Assembly: GCA_037954325.1 (NCBI GenBank) | Contig: JBBMNZ010000057.1 | Location: 310,001 to 374,000 of the forward strand | Direction of reading: 5' to 3' | DNA: 64,000 nucleotides | Source: Fistularia commersonii | Lineage: Eukaryota; Chordata; Actinopteri; Syngnathiformes; Fistulariidae | Shown: piece after piece, positions 1 to 8,638 of the stretch | Numbering within the stretch: position 1 is the first letter of the stretch | How the letters are laid out: the number at the start of each line of letters is the position of its first letter | Made by a program: the position numbers and the translations under genes | Notes under the pieces: generated by a model | Told to the model about the DNA's origin: nothing | What the model saw: only the letters and a program-made list of their open reading frames with translations | Databases searched by the model: none

Positions 1-2
1 GT

Positions 3-1120
3 CACCACACAGCACCACTGAGAAACGCACTGTTCATCCCTTCCTGTCCACAGGACATTTTTTCTGTGATGGCCGCCACAGCAAGCGGAGCAACGGTAAT
101 CTTCAATGAAGGAAAAGACATAGTCAAAATGAGTGACGGTACTGTATTTCCTATTAATGTGCAGAACACACTTTACTACCTATCTACAGCAGATGAAAGT
201 AATGACAAATGCAATGGGTGTTTTGATTTACAAACATGGCATGAAATTTTCAGCCATTGTAATTAGAGCGATGTACAAAAGTTGACAAAAGTGGTTGATG
301 GTATGGTAATCAAAGGGAAAACTGAAAAACCTGTATCACCGTGTGAAGTGTGTATTCAAGGGAAGTTTGTGCAGATCAGAAACAGAGAGCCTGATGCTAG
401 AGCAACAGAGGTGTTTGATTTAGTGCATACAGATCTGGCAGGGCCAGTAGATCCCATATCTATAGATGGACACAGATTTGCATTGTCGTTTACTGATGAT
501 TATTCCAACACAATTTTTGTGTACTTTCTCAAACAAAAGAGTGGTACAGTGAGTGCCACAGAGAGATTCTTAGCAGACACTGCCCCTTATGGGAAGATTA
601 AGTGTATGAGATCTGACAATTGTACTGAGTTTATGTCAAAAGAGTACCAAGGACTAATGACTAAACGGGGTGTTAGACATGAAACGTCAGCGCCATACTC
701 ACCACACCAAAACGGGAAAGCAGAGAGAAACTGGAGGACTTTATTCGACATGGCATGGTGCATGTTACTAGGAAGCAACCTACCCAAAACATTGTGGACC
801 CATGCAGTGCAGACAGCAGCAGTCAGGAACTGATGCTTTAATAATCGGACAAAGCAGACGGCTTACTTTATGTTGACGGGAAAGAAACGAAATGTGTCAC
901 AAATGCAAATGTTTGGTGCTGTGTGCTATGCATACAAGCACAACAAAAAGAAACTTGACTCAAGAGGTGAAAAGGGAGTTTTCATTGGATATGCCAAAAA
1001 TAGTCCAGCTTATTTTGTATATTATCCAAATAGTGAAAGAGTACTAAAAACACAGACTGCTAAAATTTGTGACAAACCCATCTCCAGAGCAACAAACCCA
1101 GACAGAGATGAGCTCAGATC

Positions 1121-1127
<7 letters not shown>
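3..1127 (+). pseudogene. Copia-A pol fragment: protease/integrase junction and integrase core
   Basis: One reading frame runs from the window edge to 1127, broken by two in-frame stops (TAG 264-266, TGA 831-833). The N-terminal part matches the GAG-pre-integrase region (residues reading NTLYYLS). An HHCC zinc site follows (WHEIFSHCN, then CEVC after the first stop). The catalytic triad region is visible: HTDLAGP carries the first Asp, RSDNCTEF the second, and SPHQNGKAERNW the Glu. The segment ends with the conserved GVFIGY and YFVYYPNS stretch of Ty1/Copia integrases. The 831 stop sits where an Arg codon is expected (RN-stop-CFN), consistent with CGA to TGA. The element is cut by the window edge upstream and degenerates into a (GAT)n tract downstream. 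In life this enzyme would insert element cDNA; here it is dead. Confidence 0.9.

Positions 1128-1170
<43 letters not shown>
1123..1170 (+). repeat. (GAT)16 microsatellite
   Basis: Sixteen uninterrupted GAT triplets directly follow the Copia-A integrase fragment. In one frame they encode poly-Asp, so they probably grew from an acidic linker between integrase and reverse transcriptase. The same tract is about 100 bp at 27031-27130 and about 46 bp at 62243-62288. Confidence 0.95.
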
Positions 1171-1296
1171 CTTCATCTAGCGGCCATAAAATGTAACGAA
1201 GCGGAGGGAGAAAGCCATCCGGTGTTCCCCGAGTAGCGGCGACGAACGAGTTTAGAGCCGTGGAGAAGGTTTGCTTCCCCCCACCCTCTCTTTCTA

Positions 1297-1327
<31 letters not shown>

Positions 1328-1404
1328 CTTCTTCTTCTTCTTCTACAGTTTCTAGTCCATACATCATCGCTGGTCTCACCACTGTCTTGTACACCTTAGT
1401 ACAC
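1171..1404 (-). mobile_element. Collapsed remnant: J-module tail plus reversed RTE with (CTT)n tail
   Basis: Positions 1175-1297 match the tail of the J module (compare 28520-28642). A (CTT)n tract at 1298-1343 follows, then about 55 bp (1344-1397) that match the 5'-truncated end of the reversed RTE copy at 28643-29151. The body of that RTE copy is missing here, so this is the same insertion after an internal deletion from the microsatellite into the element. On the left the J tail is joined directly to (GAT)n, so a second deletion has removed one Copia-A reverse transcriptase copy and most of a J module. Confidence 0.75.
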
Positions 1405-2362
1405 CTTGGAAATGGGCAGCCCCGTATCTGACCGTGTGACACAGCCAAGCAGTGCAGACAATGTGAGACGATCAACTAGAACCAAAAAGAAGCCCAGTTA
1501 CTTTAATGGTTATGTGACAAGTGCTATTGACGATGACCAAGTGTTCACTAACATTGACTACTGTTATAGACTGGCGTGTGGTGTCCCACAGACATTTAAA
1601 GAGGCAAGGAGTTCCCTCAATGCTGACAAGTGGATGAAATCTATGGACGAAGAGATGGAGTCATTGAGAGAGAACAACACTTTTACCCTAACACAGCTAC
1701 CCCAAGGCAAGTGTGCAGTGGGGGTGGGGGTGGGGGGGTGGGTGTATACGCTAAAAAGAAATGAAGTTGGCACAAACAAATATAAAGCTCGTTATGTTGC
1801 TAAGGGCTACAGTCAAAAGTATGGCACGGATTTTGAGGAAACATTTTCTCCAACAGCAAATATGACAAGTGTGAGGGTGTTAATGCAGAAATCAGTTCGG
1901 GAATATTTGTTACTACACCAAATGGATGTAAAGACAGCCTATCTTCATGCACCCATAGATTGTGAGCTCTGTGTAGAACAACCAGAAGGGTATGAAGTAA
2001 CAAATACAAAACAGAAGCTGGTGCGTAAACTTGAAAAGTCACTATACGGCCTTAAACAAGCAGGTCGTCATTGGAATCTGATGCTCCATTCTTACTTGAT
2101 TGACAATGACTTTATTCAGAATGAAGCAGATCATTGTGTCTATGTCAAAGAAAACCAAAATGACAAGGTCATCATCATAATATGGGTAGATGATTTAATC
2201 ATAGCTGCGAGTGATGAGGAAGTAATGAAAGAGGTGAAAATCATGCTGACAGCTAGATTTGAAATGAAGGACTTGGGCAAACTGATCAAAATCAATACCC
2301 AGAAAATATGTCAGTCAGAAGAGTGTGTTAAGATGTCACAAAGAAAATATGTGGAAAGGTAG
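1405..2362 (+). pseudogene. Copia-A reverse transcriptase fragment (copy 1)
   Basis: A continuous frame of about 318 codons encodes the Ty1/Copia reverse transcriptase. Visible landmarks in order are the linker RRSTRTKKKPSYF, the start of the RT domain (NADKWMKSMDEEMESL), ARYVAKGYSQKYGTDF, ETFSPTANMTSVR, HQMDVKTAYLHA with the first catalytic Asp, KSLYGLKQAGRHW, and the IIWVDDLIIAAS catalytic box. The normal residues before WVYTLKRNE are replaced by a G-rich expansion at 1719-1742 (Val/Gly repeats). After MKDLGKL about five residues are missing, and the frame stops at 2360-2362, so the RNase H domain is absent. This is the best preserved of the four Copia-A RT copies. Confidence 0.92.
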
Positions 2363-2572
2363 CCCTACAGTATTGTCCAACACAAGAGATGCCGGCACAT
2401 GATATGACAAAGCCTGCATCGCAGTTTAAGTTGTTGAATTTTTCAAAGTTGTTGTTTGGGTCATGAGTATTTTATTTTGATGTAAATGGGCAAAGATACC
2501 AATAATATGAGAGCAAGTGGGGGCGTTGTTAACTGAGAAATATGCTCTCAATTATTTTCCATGTTATTTCGA
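2363..2572 (+). mobile_element. Copia-A 3' remnant with possible LTR start
   Basis: No open frame. A purine and G-rich run just before 2527 is followed by TGTTAACTGAG, which has the shape of a polypurine tract plus a TG-starting Copia LTR. Only about 45 bp of LTR-like sequence remain before module J begins. The same stretch recurs at 27911-28127, 30108-30321 and 63068-63280. The LTR reading is tentative because no second LTR is present for comparison. Confidence 0.45.
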
Positions 2573-3096
2573 AGGGCCAGTCTCAGCTTCCGGTCAAGAG
2601 GGCCCCGCAGACCGGCCAAGGTGCACCTTCTTCGGACACGGATCCCCGTGGCGTCGGCGTGAAGCTCCGGGAGCACCAGACATGCACATATGAATAAGCG
2701 GAGGAGTCAACTCCATAAATCACCACTCACGGCCTCGGTGTCACTGAATCGAGCAATTTGGTTTTTAATGTTTAAAAATCGGCTTAACATTGAGGTGGAA
2801 AACACAGCGGTATCGTTAAAATACAGTAACAGGGTGATAACATCCATGTAAGAAGTGGAGGGGGATTTATTGCACTCACGGCCCCACTCGTTTATTTCTC
2901 TCATACACAGCGGCCAGATCACCTGCTGGAGCTCCAAGCGCTGTGCACAGTCGGATGCCGCCATCTAGCGGACATAAAATGTAAGGAAGCGGAGGGAGAA
3001 AGCCATCCGGTGTTCCCCGAGTAGCGGCGACGAACGAGTTTAGAGCCGTGGAGAAGGTTTGCTTCCCCCCCACCCTCTCTTTCTTACTTCTACTTC
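2573..3096 (-). repeat. Module J, copy 1
   Basis: A roughly 520-bp module recurring at about 28128-28642, 30322-30816 and 63280-63793. Its left 120 bp are a diverged version of the core module of the TG units (AGACCGGCCAA, CTTC-CGGACA, GATCCCC). The rest carries an exon-like minus-strand frame (2731-2964). The right edge has a short pyrimidine tract that in other copies leads into the (CTT)n tail of a reversed RTE. Confidence 0.8.
2731..2964 (-). pseudogene. Exon-like open frame with splice donor (J exon, copy 1)
   Basis: On the minus strand an ATG in the context CTAGATGGCGGC opens a frame of exactly 78 codons. It ends in phase 0 at GAGGCC followed by GTGAGT, a consensus-like 5' splice site. 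The peptide begins MAASDCAQRLELQQVIW and includes MDVITLLLYFNDTAVF; I do not recognise the family. An ATG closely followed by GCGGC after a GC-rich leader is typical of a vertebrate first coding exon. The frame is kept in copies 3 and 4, carries a stop in copy 2, and has a broken donor in copy 3. A captured host-gene first exon is the simplest reading. A transposon-derived frame is the alternative. Confidence 0.4.
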
Positions 3097-4944
3097 TAGA
3101 TAAGGAGACTTGGTGGTGGAATGAGGAAGTGCAGGAGTGTATACAGAGAAAATGGTTAGCGAAGAAGAAGTGGGATACTGAGAGGACTGAAGAGAACAGA
3201 CAGGAGTTCAGGGAGATGGGGCGAAAGGTAAAGATAGAGGTAGCAAAGGAAAAACAAAGGGCTTATGATGACTTGTATGCTCGGTTGGATAGTAAGGAGG
3301 CTGAAAATGATCTATACAAGTTGGCGAAAGAGAGAGATAAAGATGGAAAGGTACAGCAGGTCCGGGTGATAAAGGACAGAGAGGGAAATGTATTGACAGA
3401 TGCTAGAAGAGTGACAGGAAGATGGAAAGAGTACTTTGAAGAGCTGATGAATGTGGAAAATGAAAGAGAGGCAAGGGTAGAAGAGGTGATTATTGTAGAC
3501 CACAAAGTAGCAAAAATGAGTAAAAGTGAAGTGAGGAAGGCATTGAAGAGGATGAAGAGTGGAAAAGCAGTTGGTCCTGATGATATACCTGTGGAGGTGT
3601 GGAAGTGTCTAGGAGAGGCAGCGGTAGATTTTCTGACTAGATTATTCAACAGGATCTTAGAGAGTGAGAAGATGCCTGAAGAATGGAGACAAAGTGTGAT
3701 GGTGCCTATTTTTAAGAATAAAGGGGATGTGCAGAATTGTGGCAACTACAGAGGGATAAAGTTGATGAGCCATACAATGAAGTTATGGGAAAGAGTAGTG
3801 GAAACTAGACTGAGAGCAGAAGTCAGCATTTGTGAACAGCAGTATGGCTTCATGCCTAGGAAGAGTACTACAGATGCAGTATTTGCGTTGAGAATGCTAA
3901 TAGAAAAGTACAGAGAAGGCCAGAGGGAGCTGCATTGCGTTTTCGTCGACCTAGAAAAAGCATATGACAGGGTGCCAAGAGAGGAGCTCTGGTATTGTAT
4001 GAGGAAGTCTGGAGTGGCAGAGAAGTATGTTAGACTGGTGCAGGAGAAGTTCAAGGTGGAGGTGGGACTCCATCAGGGATCAGCTCTGAGCCCCTTCTTG
4101 TTCGCAATGGTGATGGGTAGGCTGACAGATGAGGTTAGACAGGAATCCCCATGGACCATGATGTTTGCGGATGACATTGTGATCTGTAGTGAGAGCAGAC
4201 AACAGGTAGAGGAAAATCTAGAGAGGTGGAGGTATGCTCTGGAAAGGAGAGGAATGAAAGTTAGTCGCAGCAAGACAGAATATATGTGTGTGAACGAGAG
4301 ATACTCGGGTGGAGCGGTGAGGCTACAGGGAGTGGAGATCAAGAAGCTGGAGGATTTCAGGTACTTAGGGTCAACAGTCCAGAGCAACGGAGAGTGCGTA
4401 AAAGAGGTGAAGGGACGGGTCCAAGCAGGTTGGAATGGCTGGAGAAAAGTGTCAGGGGTACTATGTGATAGAAGACTATCGGCCAGAATAAAAGGAAAGG
4501 TGTACAAGACAGTGATGAGACCAGCGATGATGTATGGACTAGAAAGTGTTCCAATGACCAAAAGACAGCAGACAGAACTAGAGGTTGCAGAGATGAAGAT
4601 GTTGAGGTTCTCTTTGGGAGTGACCAGGATGGATAGGATCAGGAATGAGTCTATCAGAGGGACGGCACATGTTTGATGTTTTGGAGAGAAGGTCAGAGAA
4701 GCCAGACTGAGATGGTTCGGTCATGTACAGAGAAGAGATAGTGAATATATTGGTAGACGGATGCTGGAAATGGAGCTGCCAGGCAATACGTCTCGAGGAA
4801 GACCAAAGAGAAGATTTATGGACGTAGTGAGAGAGGATATGAAGGTAGCTGGTGTGAGAGAGGAAGATACAGAGAATAGGGTTAGATGGAGAAGGTTGAC
4901 TCGCTGTGGCGACCCCTGATGGGAAAAGCCGAAAGAAGAAGAAG
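3097..4944 (+). pseudogene. RTE-like LINE reverse transcriptase, 5'-truncated (unit 1 copy)
   Basis: Non-LTR reverse transcriptase lacking the N-terminal endonuclease. Motifs in order are KSGKAVGPDDIPVEVWK, NCGNYRGIKLM, QQYGFMPRKSTTDAVF, FVDLEKAYDRVP (catalytic Asp), GLHQGSALSPFLFA, MMFADDIVI (catalytic Asp pair), KTEYMCVNE and FRYLGSTVQ. A C-terminal domain ending RWFGHVQR follows after a premature TGA at 4674-4676; that frame continues to a natural stop at 4917-4919. The 3' end is GAAAGAAGAAGAAGA, matching RTE-type tails. Against the unit 2 copy, 51 bp are deleted in frame near 4043, removing 17 residues between the motif A and GLHQG regions, so this copy would be inactive. Its 5' part and left target duplication are lost; it is joined at 3097 to the J tail. 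Confidence 0.85.
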
Positions 4945-5931
4945 ATTTAATTATTGCAGCAAGCAGCAATGATGCACTCAGCACATTTAAACAGAACATG
5001 AAATTCAAGTTCAACATGAAAGACCTGGGGAAACTATCATATTTTTTGGGCATACAATTTGAACAAAAGGGGGATGAAATCAAAATGAACCAGACAAAGT
5101 ACATCCTAAAAATGCTAGAGAGATTTGGAATGTCAGAATGTAAAGCAAGATCTACTCCAAGTGAGCAAAAAATTAGAGGGCATCCCTGTAGCTGATGAAA
5201 ATGAGCAAAGTGAACCTGTCGACCCCAAAGAATATCGTGAGATTGTAGGCAGTCTTATTTATGCCATGACTTGCACCAGACCTGATATCAGCTGGATAGT
5301 GAGCAAACTATCACAGAATCTGGCAATGCCAAAAGTAGAAAACTTAGTAGCTGCAAAACATGTCCTGAGGTATTTGAAGGGGACAGCTGATTATGAACTA
5401 AGTTTCAAGACAAATAAGGAGGATTTGAACCTGATAGCTTACAGTGATTCAGACTGGGCATCGTCTGTCGAAGACAGACGTAGCACTACAGGCTACTGTT
5501 TCAGTTTAACAAAACAAGGCCCAGCCATTGCATGGAAGTCAAGGAAACAGCCCACAGTGGCCCTGTGAACATGTGAGGCTGAATACATCGGCCGAGCCAC
5601 CACCGCACAAGAAAACATGTACCTGTCTCAACTGTTAAACGGTATGGACAACAAAATGTACAGTTGCACAACAATCTACGGAGACAATCAGGGGGCCATC
5701 GCACTGAGTAAGAATCCTGTAAACAGACAAAGGTCAAAACACATTGATGTAAAATATCATTTCATTCGTGAAGCACTCAGTGAGGGTTAAATAAATCTTA
5801 TCTATTGTCCATCAGAGGACATGTTGGCAGACATCTCGACAAAACTCATGACAAAGGTAAAAATAGAAAAATTCAAAAAGGGGTTCTTTGGAAATTCAAA
5901 TGTCCAAAGATTTTTTTTGGATGTTGAGATC
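4945..5931 (+). pseudogene. Copia-B RT 3' end and RNase H
   Basis: Directly after the RTE tail the sequence continues as Copia: residues of the box after WVDD, then MKDLGKLSYFLGIQF, TKYILKMLERFGMSECK, and the RNase H domain with YREIVGSLIYAM, TRPDISWIVSKLSQ, AAKHVLRYLKGT, AYSDSDWASS and RRSTTGYCF. There is a frameshift in the A-run near 5168-5174, a TGA at 5566-5568 where Copia proteins have a Ser (VALSTCEAEYI), and a TAA near 5788. The C-terminal GDNQGAIALSKNP and RSKHIDVKYHFIRE motifs are still readable. The RTE insertion split this element at its catalytic YVDD-type box. Confidence 0.9.
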
Positions 5932-5940
5932 AAGAGGGGG
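5932..5940 (+). promoter_or_regulatory. Polypurine tract of Copia-B
   Basis: AAGAGGGGG lies immediately upstream of the LTR start TGTTGAGATAGG. This is the position and composition of the plus-strand primer site of Ty1/Copia elements. The unit 2 equivalent is 33873-33881. Confidence 0.8.
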
Positions 5941-6296
5941 TGTTGAGATAGGTGATCTCATTAGTTTTATTTGAGTTTACATTCTAGTATACATATGTTG
6001 TATTTGTATCTACTCTCAGGAAATGCATGGCACTTTATGACAAGGTTTGGGACTTGTTTTAGTTTTTCGCGACTGTTCAGCTAACTTGACGTTAACTTCT
6101 ACGTCAGTGTTTTTTTTTTGGTATAGCGGTGCTGGCGGGAATTTTTCCCTCACTCTGTACTGTACATGTCCCATGGCTAACCGATGTTGATTCCCGGAGC
6201 TCTGAAGAAGAAAATAAAAGACGATTCAAACAAGGCAAACTTGTGAATTCCTTCCGAAACATGGAAAACGAAGAAGCTGCGAACTTAAACGCAACA
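5941..6296 (+). mobile_element. Copia-B 3' LTR (356 bp)
   Basis: Starts TGTTGAGATAGG right after the polypurine tract and ends ...CGCAACA, giving TG...CA termini. AATAAA at 6213-6218 is a plausible poly(A) signal. The copy at 33882-34237 has the same boundaries with one or a few substitutions. No matching 5' LTR is in the window, so the end is inferred from the jump into the TG-unit sequence (GTTTGGTTGTGGATGC) and could be off by a base or two. Confidence 0.8.
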
Positions 6297-6352
6297 GTTT
6301 GGTTGTGGATGCGTTTCGGCTAATGCTATTAGCACAGCTATGATGAGTTAAG

Positions 6353-6394
<42 letters not shown>

Positions 6395-7190
6395 GTGTGA
6401 GTGTGAATTTGTTTAGGTGGGGGGGGGTTGCGGACAGGGAGTACCGGGGCCTCGAACGATAAGCTGAGGAGCGGAGGAGGGCAGAAGCCCGGCCCGTGAT
6501 TCGCTTATGTCCAGCGGTTCGGGAATTCCAGGGCCCAAAGCGGAGGAGCCATGGAGCTGAATGTTTCTCCTCTCAGAGGCGGGGAAGTTTGGGGGCAAAA
6601 GAACCCCTTAGACTGGCTAATGTGAGCATACTCCGGACAAAGATCCCCCGGACGTATGATTGGAGCTCTCGGACCATTGGGCATACACATGTGAATGAGT
6701 GGATGAGCTAATGTTTGTTTGGTTGTGGATGCGTTTCGGCTAATGCTATTAGCACAGCTATGATGAGTTAAGGTGTGTGTGTATGTGTGTGTGTGTGTGT
6801 GTGTGTGTTTGTGTGTTTTTGTGTGTGTGTGAGTGTGTTTGTGTGTGTATGTGTGAGAGTTTGTTTAGGTGGGGGGGGGGGAGTACCAGGGCCCATAGAG
6901 GAGGAGCGGTGGAGCTGAAAAGCGGAGGAGCGGAGGTAATTTTTCTCCTCTCAGAGGCGGGGAAGCTTGGGGGCAGAAGAACCCCTTAGACCGGCCAATG
7001 TGAGCCTTCTCCGGACATAGATCACCCGGACGTATGACTGGAGCTCCCGTACCTCTAGGCACACACATATGTGAATGAGTGGATGAGCTAATGTTTGTTT
7101 TGTTGTGGATACGTTTTGGCCAATGCTATTAGCACAGCTATGACGAGTTAAGGTGTGTGTGTGTGTGTTTGTGTGTGTGTTTGTGTGTGT

Positions 7191-7250
<60 letters not shown>

Positions 7251-7525
7251 GTTTATCTGTGTGTGAGAGTTTGTTTTGGTGGGGGGGTTCCCGCGGACAG
7301 GGAGTACCAGGGCCTGGAGCGGATGAGGTGAGGAGCGGAGGAGGACAGAAGCCCGGACCGTGATTCACTTATGTCCAGCGGTTCGGGAGTTCCAGGGCCA
7401 AAAGCGGAGAAGCGGAGGACAGCAAAAGCCCTGTCCGCAATTCACCTGAGTCCGGCGGATCGGTAGTACCTGGTTCCGCAGCGGAGGAGCGGAGGAGCGG
7501 AGGAGCGGAGCAAAGCGGAAGCCCG
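6297..7525 (+). repeat. TG-unit tandem array, three units
   Basis: Three head-to-tail units with anchors at about 6319, 6739 and 7129. Each has the stretch TTTGGTTGTGGATGCGTTTC, the hairpin-forming GCTAATGCTATTAGC, a (TG)n tract of 50-110 bp, a poly-G run, a GC-rich monomer related to the large minisatellite (GGAGTACCAGGGCC, GCGGAGGA) and a roughly 115-bp core (GACCGGCCAATGTGAGCC, CGGACATAGATC). The last unit lacks the core and runs through a few GCGGAGGA octamers into the deleted L1. Confidence 0.9.
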
Positions 7526-8050
7526 TCTTAACAACAAGGAAATTACAGATGAGGCTATAATTTCCACAGAAATCTTTAAATTCTATAGCCACCTATACAC
7601 TTCGACATTGTCAAAAAGCGATTGTGACTCCTTTCCAACAAATATTCCTCAATATATCCCAAAAATAAACAACAACAAACAATATATGTTTGTTTTGTAT
7701 ATGTTTATATATAAACAACAAAAAATATACAGTTTGATATCTGAGATTCCTTGTGAGTCGCCAACTTAATTACATGTTGTACTCCCCTTGCAATCTTTTT
7801 TTCGTTTTAATTTTTTATTAGTCTATCTATTGATTCAATTATTTCATTTTAATTTCTTTTTTTGTCTAGCATTGTAAATTTCTCACAAACCGTTAACACT
7901 ATTAACTTCTGATTACATACAGAACGAATGTCCTTATGTCCTTTGCTTCCTCATGCCTGGTTGTTTCATTGACATTCAGTTCTACCTTGCCATGTTTATT
8001 TGTACATTTGTATAGTTGTGTGTACTATTTATGTTCTTAAAAAAAAAAAA
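7526..8050 (+). mobile_element. Internally deleted L1 with 3'UTR and poly(A) (copy 1)
   Basis: The first 100 bp encode the linker between endonuclease and reverse transcriptase of an L1-type ORF2 (EIFKFYSHLYTS). The sequence then jumps into the 3' untranslated region shared with the longer L1 copies (TGATATCTGAGATTCC onward) and ends in a 12-A tract at 8039-8050. All of the reverse transcriptase is missing. Copies with the same deletion occur at 25901-26434, 35464-35991 and 61116-61648, so the deletion predates amplification. Confidence 0.8.
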
Positions 8051-8390
8051 GAATGAGAGGCTGAGAAAATCTCCATGTCTCTCTCTCCCCCCCCTTAATG
8101 CCCCCCCCCCCTTCCTCACTGCGGCCGACGCAACGCGATTCTCGCCGTTGTTGTGGAAGTAGGGAAAAGGATTCCCCGCGTCGGTGCGAGCGATGCGTTT
8201 CAAGGCGTATTGCATGTGTGTATGGAGGGGGGGGGTCTACAGGACACCGCAGACCGGCAATGGTGCACCTTCTGCCGACATCGATCACCGAAACGTCGGC
8301 GTGGAGCCCCCGGAGCAGCCGGCGTGTACATGTGAATGAATGGAGGAGCTAATGTGTGTGTGGGGTGGTGGTGGTGGTGGTGGTGGTGGT

Positions 8391-8421
<31 letters not shown>

Positions 8422-8423
8422 GC
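8051..8423 (+). repeat. Module D with (GGT)n and poly-G tail (copy 1)
   Basis: A GC-rich module following the L1 poly(A): a CT and poly-C stretch, GCGGCCGACGCAACGCG, then a diverged version of the 115-bp core (CAGACCGGCAATGGTGCACC, CATCGATCACCG) ending GAGGAGCTAATG, followed by (GGT)n at about 8361-8390, (GT)n and a long G run. On the minus strand, an ATG at about 8213-8215 opens a frame that reaches GCCGCAGTGAGG, another donor-like site. Full copies are at 26435, 35992 and 61649; partial ones at 22129 and 57479. Confidence 0.75.
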
Positions 8424-8523
8424 GTTTCGGCTAATGCTATCAGCACAGCTATGATTATTCCCAGAACGTTGAGAACGAGCTCCCGGAACTCCAGACATGC
8501 GTATATAAAAGAGTGGAATTAAG
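8424..8523 (+). promoter_or_regulatory. Core-like module with TATA-box-like motif (copy 1)
   Basis: About 100 bp starting with a GCTAATGCTATCAGC variant of the hairpin, then GAACGTTGAGAACGAGCTCC, a fourth diverged form of the core, and TATATAAAA at 8502-8510. It lies just upstream of a (TG)n tract and the L1 fragment. Equivalent TATATAAAA motifs are at 36436-36444 and 57776-57784; the unit 1 second copy near 22421 reads TATAGAAAA. Promoter activity is only a possibility. Confidence 0.35.
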
Positions 8524-8551
8524 GTGTGTGTGAGTGTGTGTGTGTGTGTGT

Positions 8552-8638
<87 letters not shown>
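8524..8638 (+). repeat. (TG)n microsatellite before L1 copy 1
   Basis: Nearly pure TG dinucleotides with occasional A or C interruptions, ending TATGTGTG at the L1 junction. This composition can adopt Z-DNA. The same tract precedes every long L1 fragment (22441-22550, 36457-36579, 57798-57881), with different lengths. Confidence 0.95.

Noticed and set aside
1173..1475. Minus-strand frame with poly-Glu
   Set aside because: It is the (CTT)n tract read on the minus strand joined to a short RTE remnant; already explained as a mobile-element fragment.
3005..3050. Resemblance of CCGAGTAGCGGCGACGAACG to ribosomal RNA
   Set aside because: Similar GC-rich wording only; the surrounding sequence does not continue as 28S or 18S rRNA.
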